NCBI GenBank assembly: GCA_002506825.1
Contig: DAYH01000031.1
Location: forward strand, 98,370 to 162,369
From: Euryarchaeota archaeon UBA103
Lineage (GTDB): Archaea > Thermoplasmatota > Poseidoniia > Poseidoniales > Thalassarchaeaceae
Length of the DNA: 64,000 nt
Direction of reading: 5' to 3'
Made by a program: the position numbers and the translations under genes. Below are positions 26,342 to 34,379 of this stretch, piece after piece. A model generated the notes under the pieces. It worked only from the letters and a program-made list of their open reading frames with translations, made no database searches and was not told where the DNA came from. The stretch's first letter is position 1, and each line of letters opens with the position of its first letter.

Positions 26342-27153
26342 ATCTCCCCCTTCCTTGATTCTAGGGCATCCCTCCATACACGTCTATCTATTTTCTCGGA
26401 CGCCTCAATAATTAATCCAATGTCTATTCTCGACGAACCTGACAAATCGTGGGTTAAAATTGGGAATAGGTAATCTACGACCGAGGCGATATCATCGGGA
26501 TTGGAGGGAGTGGTGGTATTGCCGGGCCCCTGACGGGGTTTTGCATCATCAATTATTGAGGCCATGGTTGGGGAGTCTTTACTAATATCATCAAGGGCCA
26601 AATCAAGCCATTCCAAGGATGTGGCTATTGACTCTGGAACCATCTCTAATTCCATGAATCCCAATCTTGCCGACCATAGGTGCCTCATAGCGGGACCGTA
26701 GTCACTCATTGAGCTGAGGATTCTGCCAACCTCTAATCTAGATAGTGAATTTATGTCCAGAGGATGTCCATTATTGATTGAAATTTCAGAATGTGTGGCT
26801 AAGGACATCATTAACTCACCTCTGTTCGCATGCCACGTAGCTAGATTTAGCAAAGCAAGTCCGTGTACGGAAGATCCGCTGGATATGGCATTCAATCTGT
26901 CTACGCACCACCTTAGTTCGGATCCAATTTCCTCCTCCTTTACCGCTCCGATAAGTGCCCTCTCTAACCTGACTCTGGCCTCAATATCGTGATTTCTTTC
27001 TGAAGGTGATCTAGATCTCTCCAAAAGCGAGTCTGAGATTTCCATAGCATCGCTTGTCTTACCTTCAGAGAGTAAATCGAGCATGAACTTTAGATCATCG
27101 CCGAGTTCATTTTGTTCGGATTCTATTCCTGACATAATCTCACTGCGATTCAT
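26305..27153 (-). CDS. Helical repeat protein, function unknown
   Basis: A 282-residue, mostly helical protein with TPR-like periodicity (LALLNLATWHANRGELMMSL, then YGPAMRHLWSARLGFMELEM), an N-terminal acidic region, and a Gly/Pro/Thr-rich linker before a C-terminal helical segment. There is no catalytic motif. It is the last gene of the long leftward cluster and overlaps prefoldin beta by 14 bases at its start, suggesting translational coupling with the chaperone subunit. Its similarity in style to the TPR-like gene at 24954 does not prove common ancestry. Confidence 0.6.
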   Translation of the reverse strand: MNRSEIMSGIESEQNELGDDLKFMLDLLSEGKTSDAMEISDSLLERSRSPSERNHDIEARVRLERALIGAVKEEEIGSELRWCVDRLNAISSGSSVHGLALLNLATWHANRGELMMSLATHSEISINNGHPLDINSLSRLEVGRILSSMSDYGPAMRHLWSARLGFMELEMVPESIATSLEWLDLALDDISKDSPTMASIIDDAKPRQGPGNTTTPSNPDDIASVVDYLFPILTHDLSGSSRIDIGLIIEASEKIDRRVWRDALESRKGEIQDPNLLEEFQS

Positions 27154-27463
27154 AGGCCCTAACTAGGCCATCATATTTTTCTCTGAGCTCTTTCTCTTTG
27201 GAGGATAGCCTATCCATGTGCTCTTGAAATGAGTTCATGGCTAGTGCTAGGTCATTCTTCAGTGATTCTCTGTCTTCGACCTCGAGAAGGAGGCTTCCAA
27301 TTGCTCTGTAAACTGGCTTAGAGGGATGCTGACTAGATAGTGCGTCGATTGTTATCGTCAATTCGCTTAGTTGAGTGGTGACATTTTGCATCTGGGCCAG
27401 AGTGGCCTGTAACTCTTGGGCTACCGCTTTCAAGGTCTCTGCGATGTCATTATTTGCGTTCAT
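27140..27463 (-). CDS. pfdB: Prefoldin subunit beta
   Basis: Beta subunit of the archaeal prefoldin hexamer, a holdase that passes unfolded proteins to the thermosome. Two coiled-coil helices (LKAVAQELQATLAQMQNVTTQL and the C-terminal ELREKYDGLVRA region) flank the beta-hairpin segment containing SKPVYRAIGSLLLEV, the family hallmark. Length is 107 residues from ATG 27463. A longer frame to 27490 exists, but its first residues overlap the upstream pcc1 gene without similarity. Its place after eL43 and pcc1 is a common archaeal order. Confidence 0.9.
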   Translation of the reverse strand: MNANNDIAETLKAVAQELQATLAQMQNVTTQLSELTITIDALSSQHPSKPVYRAIGSLLLEVEDRESLKNDLALAMNSFQEHMDRLSSKEKELREKYDGLVRAYESQ

Positions 27464-27464
27464 A

Positions 27465-27707
27465 CTAGTCACCTGATTCTCTGATTGCATTCAAAGCTTG
27501 CTCAGAGGCGATTATCCCTCTCATTGTGGAATTCCATATGGCCCTTGTATCTGAGAAATTACTCGCAGTTATTGAAATAGAGATTTTTCCATTATTCTCG
27601 GTAAAGTCTGATTCGGTTTTCAGTCCGCTGGCTATGTGCTCCGCTTCAGCATGTAGAAAATTGAGAGATAGAGAGATTGTTCTCTCATTCTTCCTCTGAG
27701 TCGGCAA
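27465..27707 (-). CDS. pcc1: KEOPS subunit Pcc1
   Basis: An 80-residue protein with the alpha/beta pattern of Pcc1, the dimerisation subunit of the KEOPS complex that installs t6A on tRNA. Supporting features are the ISLSLNFLHAEAEHIASGLKTE opening (core LNFLHAEAEHIASGL) and the ending TRAIWNSTMRGIIASEQAL, matching the family's RA..NS.LR.I..A pattern. The start appears to be TTG at 27705-27707 and overlaps the end of the eL43 gene by 23 bases. No in-frame ATG is available near the start. The gene order eL43-pcc1-prefoldin beta supports the call. The family is short and divergent, so the call depends partly on context. Confidence 0.78.
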   Translation of the reverse strand: MPTQRKNERTISLSLNFLHAEAEHIASGLKTESDFTENNGKISISITASNFSDTRAIWNSTMRGIIASEQALNAIRESGD

Positions 27708-28053
27708 TTTCGTCTGCCTCCGCTAATTTTCTCTCAAAGTCAACTGCAGCTTGTTGAGCGATGACAGCCATATCGGTGGCTGTAGCACCTTCCATTGATC
27801 TCCTGACTACCCTGTTGTTAGCGTCAGATGCTCTCGTGAAAGGCTCCCAAACTCCGCCAGAGAAGGTATAATCGCACTTTTTGCAATGCCAAATGCCAGC
27901 TGACTTCCTTCTTACTTTGACATAATGACATTTTGGACAGGTGTATAACTTTGATTTCTTCTTTATGGCTGAACCAGCTCTCCTTCTAACGCTAACTCCG
28001 TACCGTGATCCGAAACGTGCTGTAAGACCTGCTTTCTGTGTTCTCTTTGCCAT
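27685..28053 (-). CDS. rpl37ae: Ribosomal protein eL43 (L37Ae)
   Basis: Zinc-ribbon protein of the large ribosomal subunit. The N-terminus MAKRTQKAGLTARFGSRYG is diagnostic, followed by VRRRAG and two CxxC pairs (CPKC and CKKC) about 19 residues apart, then TFSGGVW. The 122-residue protein is longer than usual because of an acidic C-terminal tail ending in DSEEE. The ATG at 28051-28053 has a GGTGATTTGG region upstream. Many archaea place RNA polymerase subunit RpoP after this gene; here pcc1 overlaps the stop, so rpoP must be elsewhere. Confidence 0.96.
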   Translation of the reverse strand: MAKRTQKAGLTARFGSRYGVSVRRRAGSAIKKKSKLYTCPKCHYVKVRRKSAGIWHCKKCDYTFSGGVWEPFTRASDANNRVVRRSMEGATATDMAVIAQQAAVDFERKLAEADEIADSEEE

Positions 28054-28065
28054 CCAAATCACCTA

Positions 28066-28839
28066 TCAGTCTACAATTTCTCTTAATTCGGCACACCTAG
28101 CTTTGGCGTGCTCCATTATCTCTTCAAACTCGTCTGCCGTGAAGATTCCCTTTAGACCCTTCTGGAGAGAGTGTACATGATCATCGTCACCTAGGGTGAT
28201 ATGAATTCTCTCGTCGCCTCCAAGTTCTTCCCTGTACGAAGCATCGTACACAAACCTGCCACCCACCTTGTGATAAGAGCACATTATTGGCTTTTTAGAG
28301 ACTTTTAGAGGTGAGTCTTCGCCTACTTCGAACCGTTCTGCAGGAATTATGGCGCTCCTTAGGGCCGCGATACCTGCTAATGCGAATGCGTCGAAAAGAT
28401 TTCCGTCATCGGATATGGCATGAAGGTCCAAGATGACTTGCCATGCCTTTTCTCCGGGTATGATGCATAGATCGTCAACATCGATACATCCAGATTCTCT
28501 AATTCCACGATCTACCACTCTTCCAAGCTCTATTGCTTCGGGACTGGGTGGGCCTGCCTCCCAATGCCTTCCCGCTATTGGCCTTACTTCGCAGGAACAC
28601 ATTAGTCCTCCCTGGTTTGGCCTGTCTGGATATGGCGTCATTAGCTGAAACTTTACTCCGGCCAATACTATGGTATTACCCATGGTGACCTTTGCGGACC
28701 CCTCAGCTCTTGGTAGGATTCCGGTCTCTAGCTTGAGATCTCTTCCTTCGAATTGATCTCTTCCATCTAATCTTGAGTCATTTAGAGCGAGATCTGTGAG
28801 GTGGTCCCTGAGTAGGTTGGGAACTGTGGGGGCTGACAT
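28066..28839 (-). CDS. rrp42: Exosome subunit Rrp42
   Basis: Non-catalytic RNase PH-like subunit of the archaeal exosome ring, alternating with Rrp41 and helping to bind RNA for 3'-to-5' decay or tailing. It shows LTDLALNDSRLDGRDQFEGRD (core RLDGRDQFEGRD), GSAKVTMGNTIVLAGVKF, GPPSPEAIELGRVVDRGIRES (core ELGRVVDRGIRES), and LDLHAISDDGNLFDAFALAG. Length is 257 residues. The start overlaps the last base of rrp41 in the conserved rrp4-rrp41-rrp42 order. Confidence 0.96.
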   Translation of the reverse strand: MSAPTVPNLLRDHLTDLALNDSRLDGRDQFEGRDLKLETGILPRAEGSAKVTMGNTIVLAGVKFQLMTPYPDRPNQGGLMCSCEVRPIAGRHWEAGPPSPEAIELGRVVDRGIRESGCIDVDDLCIIPGEKAWQVILDLHAISDDGNLFDAFALAGIAALRSAIIPAERFEVGEDSPLKVSKKPIMCSYHKVGGRFVYDASYREELGGDERIHITLGDDDHVHSLQKGLKGIFTADEFEEIMEHAKARCAELREIVD

Positions 28840-29555
28840 CAGTTATCCCCTCCCTTGAGTGCTTCTACCATGAGTTTGTGAACCTCCATAGCCGCATCTA
28901 CGTTGTAGTCCCAAGCTTGCTTGAATTCAGCGGGAGATAAATCGCCATCCATTTGGAGGAAGACTAGCTCACCTGTATTGGGAAGTACACCCATTGGAAG
29001 ATCCGCCTCACCGTAGTTATCTTCCTCTTTGTTTAAGTCGCACACTACGACATCGTTAATCTTACCACTCGCTACACTGACTACCATATCTGTCATTGGA
29101 ATGCCTGCATCGGCGAGAGCGACCGAGGCCGCAGTAAGCCCGACACACCTGGTTCCAGCTTCCGCGGAGACTATTTCGATGCTTACCCTTATCTTGGACC
29201 TAGGATATAGCTCTAGAAGGACTACGCTCTCCAACGCGTCCTTTGTTACTTTGCTAATCTCCCTGCTCCTACGATTGAAGCCCGGTCTGATCCTATCTGT
29301 CGTGGAAAAGGGTGCCATGTTGTATGCAACATCGATGACTGCCCTATCTTGTCGTTGGATCTTCCTTGGGTGTGCCTCCATTGGCCCGTAAACTGCAACT
29401 ATGGCCTCGTTGGTCCCCCACGTCATTCTGCAAGAGCCGTCAGCTACAGGAATTACGCCTGTTTCGATTGTTATGGGCCTGACATCACCTGGCTTTCTGC
29501 CATCCATCCTCAGTCCGTTTTCATCTATCATCTGAACATCTCCGTAACCACCCAT
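28839..29555 (-). CDS. rrp41: Exosome subunit Rrp41 (catalytic)
   Basis: Phosphorolytic subunit of the exosome. Features are GLRMDGRKPGDVRPI, GSCRMTWGTNEAIVAVYGP, APFSTTDRIRPGFNRRSREISK (phosphate-binding Arg region, core RPGFNRRSRE), and VSAEAGTRCVGLTAASVALADAGIPM (core EAGTRCVGLTAASVALADAG). Length is 238 residues. It lies between rrp4 and rrp42, with start and stop overlaps that indicate coupling. Confidence 0.96.
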   Translation of the reverse strand: MGGYGDVQMIDENGLRMDGRKPGDVRPITIETGVIPVADGSCRMTWGTNEAIVAVYGPMEAHPRKIQRQDRAVIDVAYNMAPFSTTDRIRPGFNRRSREISKVTKDALESVVLLELYPRSKIRVSIEIVSAEAGTRCVGLTAASVALADAGIPMTDMVVSVASGKINDVVVCDLNKEEDNYGEADLPMGVLPNTGELVFLQMDGDLSPAEFKQAWDYNVDAAMEVHKLMVEALKGGDN

Positions 29556-30274
29556 TATGCATCAACTCCTATCATTCTGGCCTCTGAAGATATACTATTA
29601 ATCTTCTTTCTGACCTCTAATATATTCTCAAGCTCCCCATCAATCCAGAGACGCCCATTGTCAGCAACGACTATCCTGCAGTCTGTCTGCATCTTCATTT
29701 CCCTAAGGAAGGCGCCTCCTTTGCCTATGAGCTTGCCTAAGAGATGCGGATCTAATTCATCCAAAGCGCCTGAGCGGATCTTTCTGAGTCCCATTCCCTT
29801 CATTGTCACAACGCTTTGGTGAGTCTCTTCGACCTCTTGGACCCTGCATAGAATGGAGTCGCCTATGTCTAGAATTTTCCTGGTTCCTCCGAACTCGACC
29901 TTGGCTGGCCCGAGGCTCATTGGGAGTATTGAGTTGAATGGGGCACCTATGTCTACAAACCATATATTGTTCGTGCATCCCTCTATATGCCCTATTACCA
30001 GATCTCCTGGCCTGGGCATGTATCTCGTGTGCAGTGGACTAACTGAAATTGTGTTTCCCTTTCTGCTCATTCTTCCTTGTTTCGTTGAAATGACTCTGTC
30101 ACCGACGACTAAAACGCCATGTCCAGCTTCAATCCCCTCTGATGATCCAAGGTCCTCCCCTGGTACGACGACGAGGGTGCGTCGTGTGTCTCGCGGTCCG
30201 TCCGCGCTGCTCTCAATACTCATGTTATCGGGCTGCCCGACCGGCCTACTATTCATAACCGTTGATGTCGACAC
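29555..30274 (-). CDS. rrp4: Exosome RNA-binding subunit Rrp4
   Basis: Cap subunit that recruits RNA to the exosome ring. It has an N-terminal domain (TLVVVPGEDLG), an S1 domain (RPGDLVIGHIEGCTNNIWFVDI; core GDLVIGHIEG), and a C-terminal KH domain with LIGKGGAFLREMKMQTDC. Length is up to 239 residues from GTG 30274; ATG codons at 30256 and 30223 are alternatives. It follows SBDS and precedes rrp41 in the standard archaeal order. Confidence 0.95.
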   Translation of the reverse strand: MSTSTVMNSRPVGQPDNMSIESSADGPRDTRRTLVVVPGEDLGSSEGIEAGHGVLVVGDRVISTKQGRMSRKGNTISVSPLHTRYMPRPGDLVIGHIEGCTNNIWFVDIGAPFNSILPMSLGPAKVEFGGTRKILDIGDSILCRVQEVEETHQSVVTMKGMGLRKIRSGALDELDPHLLGKLIGKGGAFLREMKMQTDCRIVVADNGRLWIDGELENILEVRKKINSISSEARMIGVDA

Positions 30275-30287
30275 CTACGGTGGGAAG

Positions 30288-30977
30288 TCAGTCAAGCTCC
30301 TTGACTTCAGCCTCTGATGCCCTACTTGCGACTTTACTGATTAGATCATTCTTCATCCCACCCGGGACCTCTACCACACAGGCCCACGTCCCATCAGTGA
30401 GCCATTCTTGACGTGTTACTAGGTCTCGAAGGATTTGATTGACAGCCCCGTATGAGGACCCGGGAATCTTGAAAGCTAGGCGCATGGTGATGAATTGGAG
30501 GGGAATTAGTGGCTTCAGTACCTTTACCGCATCTGAAACCTGACTCTCGAGGGATTTGAACGGGTCGACAGAGAAGCGAGCCTCTTCAAGAGCGTTCTCT
30601 ATCCTAGTTCTGGGATGTGGCATCCTAGTTTTGGGATCGGTAGCAGTGGTCGCTATCTCGTTTATGATCTGAAGTTTCTTCTCTTCGACCATTTTCTTTC
30701 TCTGGGCGGTTGTTAGTTGGATAGACCCCTTTCTCAAAATAATTTCTACACAGTGTTGTAGGTCGTTACTTCCGAAAACGCTTTCCAGAGCATCGGATGT
30801 GGGCCTCTCACCGTTTCTTGAGTCCGTCCAAACCTCATTGACCGCCAGAAGTTCATCCAAATCCACAGATGAAGGATCTTCTTTCCATGTATCTACTAGA
30901 TCCGGATCCACCAGAATCTCATATCTTGAACCGCCCTTTTCGAGTCTAGCAATTACTGCATCATCAAGACTAACCAT
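30288..30977 (-). CDS. sbds: Ribosome maturation protein SBDS
   Basis: SBDS works with EF-2-like GTPases in eukaryotes to release eIF6 from the large subunit, and the archaeal homologue has the same three-domain layout. Visible are the N-terminal VIARLEKGGSRYEILVDPD, the LRKGSIQLTTAQRKKM segment, the RMPHPRTRIENALEEA second domain (core PHPRTRIENAL), and the C-terminal domain with LIPLQF. The ATG at 30977 fits the family start; a longer start at 31001 adds eight residues. Length is 229 residues. It is downstream of psmA and upstream of rrp4. Confidence 0.95.
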   Translation of the reverse strand: MVSLDDAVIARLEKGGSRYEILVDPDLVDTWKEDPSSVDLDELLAVNEVWTDSRNGERPTSDALESVFGSNDLQHCVEIILRKGSIQLTTAQRKKMVEEKKLQIINEIATTATDPKTRMPHPRTRIENALEEARFSVDPFKSLESQVSDAVKVLKPLIPLQFITMRLAFKIPGSSYGAVNQILRDLVTRQEWLTDGTWACVVEVPGGMKNDLISKVASRASEAEVKELD

Positions 30978-31028
30978 GTAAGTCGTAGATGCTACAAGCA
31001 TAAGGACATAGTGGAGTTATTTGCATTT

Positions 31029-31736
31029 CTAGAGTTTTGAAATGTGCTTCTCCAGTTCTGGAGCGGCGAGTTCTCTGTATCCCTCGGAGTTGATAACGCA
31101 GATTTCTACAGATTCCTCCGATAGCCCATCTTCAAAGGTCCGTGAAAGTGCCTCTAATCCAATTTTGATGGCCGCATTTTCGGTCATTCCTGACTTCCAT
31201 TTATCCTCGAAGTAGGAAATAACCTCACTTCGACCGCTTCCAATAGCTCCGGCCTGATATGAGCCATACGCTCCAGAAGGATCTGTTTCGTAAAGATGTG
31301 GTCCCTCAGAATCGACCCCTGCTATCAACAATGCAGTACCGAAAGGCCTGGCGCCCCCGTACTGTGTGAATGACTGCTTGTAGTCACACATTTTCTTGAC
31401 TAAGGTCGTCACATCGATGGAGTCTCCATATGTCATCTTATTAATTTGGCATTGCACCCTGGCCCTATCGACCAATTGTCTTGCATCGGCAACCAAACCA
31501 GAAGTTGTAATTCCGATATGATCGTCAATCTTGTACATTTTCTCTATTGACTCTGGGATTACTAACTTGCTAGGTATTCTCTTAGCTACTATCAGTATGA
31601 CCCCGTCTCTGAATTTTACCCCCACGGTGGTAGACCCTCTCTTCACCGATTCACGAGCATACTCAACTTGGTGAAGTCGTCCATCTGGTGAGAAAGTTCC
31701 TACTGAAGAATCGTATCCGCGTCCGCTCGGTTGCAT
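31029..31736 (-). CDS. psmA: Proteasome subunit alpha
   Basis: Alpha subunit forming the outer gate rings of the archaeal 20S proteasome. Signatures are RGYDSSVGTFSPDGRLHQVEYA (core FSPDGRLHQVEYA, the family hallmark), STTVGVKF, ITTSGLVADARQLVDRAR and ARPFGTALLIAGVD. Length is 235 residues from ATG 31736; a GTG at 31748 would add four residues. It is the first gene of a long leftward cluster that includes SBDS and the exosome genes. Confidence 0.96.
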   Translation of the reverse strand: MQPSGRGYDSSVGTFSPDGRLHQVEYARESVKRGSTTVGVKFRDGVILIVAKRIPSKLVIPESIEKMYKIDDHIGITTSGLVADARQLVDRARVQCQINKMTYGDSIDVTTLVKKMCDYKQSFTQYGGARPFGTALLIAGVDSEGPHLYETDPSGAYGSYQAGAIGSGRSEVISYFEDKWKSGMTENAAIKIGLEALSRTFEDGLSEESVEICVINSEGYRELAAPELEKHISKL

Positions 31737-31750
31737 CGTAATCAACACTC

Positions 31751-31788
31751 ATGCATCAACGGCCTCTTATCAAGGTTGGTTGCAAAGA
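31751..31788. repeat. Intergenic near-repeat, copy A
   Basis: A 38-base segment between psmA and the Dph6 gene that aligns without gaps to 44091-44128 (between lhr and glyS), with 29 of 38 bases identical by hand count. Both begin with ATGCATCAAC, share CAAGG at offset 20 and AAAGA at offset 33. On the minus strand this copy contains CTTGATAAG, a possible TATA box for psmA. Confidence 0.5.
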
Positions 31789-31835
31789 ACGTCTTCCTTC
31801 GTTGCATTCAAGCGGAATGGTTGGTTCGTGGATGC

Positions 31836-32588
31836 ATGCGTGTAGCTGTGTTGTGCTCTGGAGGGAAGGACTCGACATATGCCACTTGGTGGTCAATAAT
31901 GAGAGGTTGGGATGTTAGAGCATTAGTGACTCTTTGTGTCACTGGGGACGATTCGATGATGTTTCAGACGGGAGGAGTCTGTGTAGCAGGCCTTCAGTCA
32001 GCTTCCTCCGAAATTCCATGGCTTCCGATTATCAGTGATGGCATTGAAGAAGAGGAAGTGCTAGATTTACAGAGGGGGTTATCTGGCGAAACAGAGCCTG
32101 CAAAAGATTTCATGTCATTCTGGCCAGATAATTGGGACAGTGAAGGCATAGTATTGCATGAAGGTAAGCTAGAAATTGACGCCCTGGTCTCAGGTGCGCT
32201 CAGATCTGACTATCAGAGAACAAGGATCGAGAGAATGTGCTCTCGTCTAGGAATCAAATCGTTCTCTCCGTTATGGCACCATGACCCTGATGATCACATC
32301 AGATCATTGCCAAGTCACGGTTTCGATGTCAGGCTTTCCTCCGTCTCGTCGGATGGCCTCGATAGTAAGTGGCTAGGTAGAAAATTAGGATTTTCAGAGG
32401 TGGAAGAGCTGATTGGCGTTTCATCTGAATTTAGATTCAATGCAGATGGCGAGGGCGGGGAATATGAAACTCTAGTTCTTGACTCTCCGCATATGAAAAG
32501 AAGGATTGTTCTGGAAGGGGAAATGTCTTGGGAAAGGGACAGGGGGAGCTGGAATATCTCCTCGGGGCGTTTGTCTTCTAATCGCTAG
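31836..32588 (+). CDS. dph6: Diphthine-ammonia ligase-like ATP pyrophosphatase
   Basis: Dph6 family, proposed to carry out the last step of diphthamide formation by amidating diphthine on EF-2. The adenylation motif is VLCSGGKDSTYATWW at the N-terminus (PP-loop SGGKDS). GALRSDYQRTRIE and FNADGEGGEYETLVLD are the characteristic Dph6 motifs. Length is 250 residues from ATG 31836; the frame extends upstream but without similarity. Its likely substrate, EF-2, is encoded at 20176-22383 and has the target His. It is divergent from psmA. Confidence 0.9.
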   Translation: MRVAVLCSGGKDSTYATWWSIMRGWDVRALVTLCVTGDDSMMFQTGGVCVAGLQSASSEIPWLPIISDGIEEEEVLDLQRGLSGETEPAKDFMSFWPDNWDSEGIVLHEGKLEIDALVSGALRSDYQRTRIERMCSRLGIKSFSPLWHHDPDDHIRSLPSHGFDVRLSSVSSDGLDSKWLGRKLGFSEVEELIGVSSEFRFNADGEGGEYETLVLDSPHMKRRIVLEGEMSWERDRGSWNISSGRLSSNR

Positions 32589-32612
32589 ACTCAAACCGGA
32601 GGTGCCAGTCGC

Positions 32613-33974
32613 GTGTTTGGGGATACAGTGTCGGTTTCACCTCTAGACTACAGATATGGACGAGAAGAGGCCAAAGCTATTTGGTCGAGAGAGGGACGTC
32701 ATTCTAGGCAATTGGAAGTCGAGAGGGCACTTGTATGGGCTCATTGTAAGATGGGCAGAGTTAGTGCTGAGCACTACGATATCGTTGCAGATATATCCGA
32801 TCCCGGAATAGTCACTGCCGACAGGGTAGAGGAAATAGAGGCTGAGACCAAACATGATATCATGGCACTTACCAAGGCTATGGCTGAGGCTGCAGGAGAA
32901 GCAGGTTGGTGCATTCACCTAGGTGCGACCAGTAATGACATAGTTGACTCTGCAGTTGCCTTGCAGATAAAAGATAGCGTAGATTTGCAACTATCCTCAT
33001 TGAAATCTCTCATGGGTACGCTGTGCGATATAGCTGTGAGGGAAAGGGACACTATTATGATAGGGAGAACTCATGGTCAGGCCGCTGTACCAATAACCTT
33101 CGGAATCAAAGTTGCAGTATGGGTGGATGAGTTCAGGAGGCACTTGGAGAGGCTTGAGTCGATGAAGTCGAGAATAATCGTTGGCAAGTTCTTGGGAGCG
33201 GTTGGAACCGGGGCAGCCCAAGGGGAGAATGCTCTGGAATTGCAGAGTCTTATCCTAGGAGAGTTAGGCCTAGAAGTTCCAGTAGCTACTACACAGGTCG
33301 TTGGAAGGGATCGCTACATTGAGTGGGTAGGATGGATGGCTAACGTATCGACTACGGTTGAAAAGATACTCCAAGAGGTCAGGAACCTCCAAAGAAGCGA
33401 GATTGCTGAGGTTGCTGAGGCATTTGATGTAGAAAAGCAGGTTGGATCTTCGACCATGGCTCACAAAAGGAATCCAATTACAGCTGAGAATGCATGTGGA
33501 CTGGCTCGAATCGTCAGATCAATGATAATACCATCCTATGAGAATGCTCTACTTTGGCATGAAAGGGATCTCGCAAACTCCTCATCCGAAAGATTCACAC
33601 TTTCTCATTCCATGATTTTGCTTGATGATATCATTGCGAAATGCGATAGGGTAATGTCAAGGCTAGTAGTAGACAGAGATAGGATGATGCATAATATTGA
33701 CTCACAGAAGGGACTAGTAATGGCTGAGAAGGTCATGTTGTCATTAGTGGATAGTGGAATGCCTAGGGACGAGGCGCATGAGGTCCTCAGAGGTTGCTCA
33801 ATGGAGGCATTGAAATCGGGGGCGCATCTGAAGGACGTGTGTTCGGAGAATGAAGAAATTAATTCTGTCTTCGACGGAGAAGAGTTGGATTATCTATTCT
33901 CTCCTGAGAGTCATCTAGGTGTTTCGGGGGAAATCGTAGACAACGCGGTTTCTATTGCGCGGAAACTCATTTAG
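32613..33974 (+). CDS. purB: Adenylosuccinate lyase
   Basis: Cleaves SAICAR in purine synthesis and adenylosuccinate in AMP synthesis. It belongs to the fumarase/aspartase superfamily. Motifs are SPLDYRYG, KHDIMALTKAM, HLGATSNDIVD, IGRTHGQAAVPITFG and the signature SSTMAHKRNPI (catalytic loop Ser). Length is 453 residues. The start is GTG 32613 with GGAGG at suitable spacing. It follows dph6 by 24 bases and may be co-transcribed. After its stop comes a short T-run (about 33985-33989), which could end transcription. Confidence 0.96.
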   Translation: MFGDTVSVSPLDYRYGREEAKAIWSREGRHSRQLEVERALVWAHCKMGRVSAEHYDIVADISDPGIVTADRVEEIEAETKHDIMALTKAMAEAAGEAGWCIHLGATSNDIVDSAVALQIKDSVDLQLSSLKSLMGTLCDIAVRERDTIMIGRTHGQAAVPITFGIKVAVWVDEFRRHLERLESMKSRIIVGKFLGAVGTGAAQGENALELQSLILGELGLEVPVATTQVVGRDRYIEWVGWMANVSTTVEKILQEVRNLQRSEIAEVAEAFDVEKQVGSSTMAHKRNPITAENACGLARIVRSMIIPSYENALLWHERDLANSSSERFTLSHSMILLDDIIAKCDRVMSRLVVDRDRMMHNIDSQKGLVMAEKVMLSLVDSGMPRDEAHEVLRGCSMEALKSGAHLKDVCSENEEINSVFDGEELDYLFSPESHLGVSGEIVDNAVSIARKLI

Positions 33975-34005
33975 GAAAATGCATCTTTTTATGCTGGGCG
34001 ATAGA

Positions 34006-34284
34006 TTAGTCACCCAATAATCTGAACCTCGATTGCAATATAGATGCTACAAGCAGTAATGCGATGGCCCCTGCAGAGAGCATTGGATCAATCATGGCCA
34101 AACCAAGGACAGACCCTGTTATGACTGAGACGATTCCAAGCAACACAATCATTGCATGTGGGCCGTACTGATTGGCATCATCGAGGGCAACGTTAAGGAA
34201 GCCGTCTTCTATTATTGAGGATATTAGGCCGTCTTCAGAGTCTCGGAAATCGGGCGCCTCTCGCCTGGGTATTCGCTCATTCAT
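34006..34284 (-). CDS. Small two-span membrane protein
   Basis: Unrecognised 92-residue protein. A polar N-terminal half (MNERIPRREAPDFRDSEDG) is followed by two adjacent hydrophobic segments (IVLLGIVSVITGSVLGLAMI and AGAIALLLVASIL), ending in SRFRLLGD. It probably spans the membrane twice as a hairpin. The ATG is at 34282-34284. It is convergent with purB and divergent from the RecA-like gene. Confidence 0.5.
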   Translation of the reverse strand: MNERIPRREAPDFRDSEDGLISSIIEDGFLNVALDDANQYGPHAMIVLLGIVSVITGSVLGLAMIDPMLSAGAIALLLVASILQSRFRLLGD

Positions 34285-34379
34285 GGGACTCTCGGATACC
34301 TGACGAGGAAGGAGATTGATTATATTTCTCTGAAAAATACCTCAGTAATCCTCTTTGACTATGTCACATACGGTTGTTC

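Noticed and set aside
27465..27720. rpoP gene between eL43 and pcc1
   Set aside because: The two genes overlap by 23 bases, and no cysteine-rich frame of about 45 residues is present between them.
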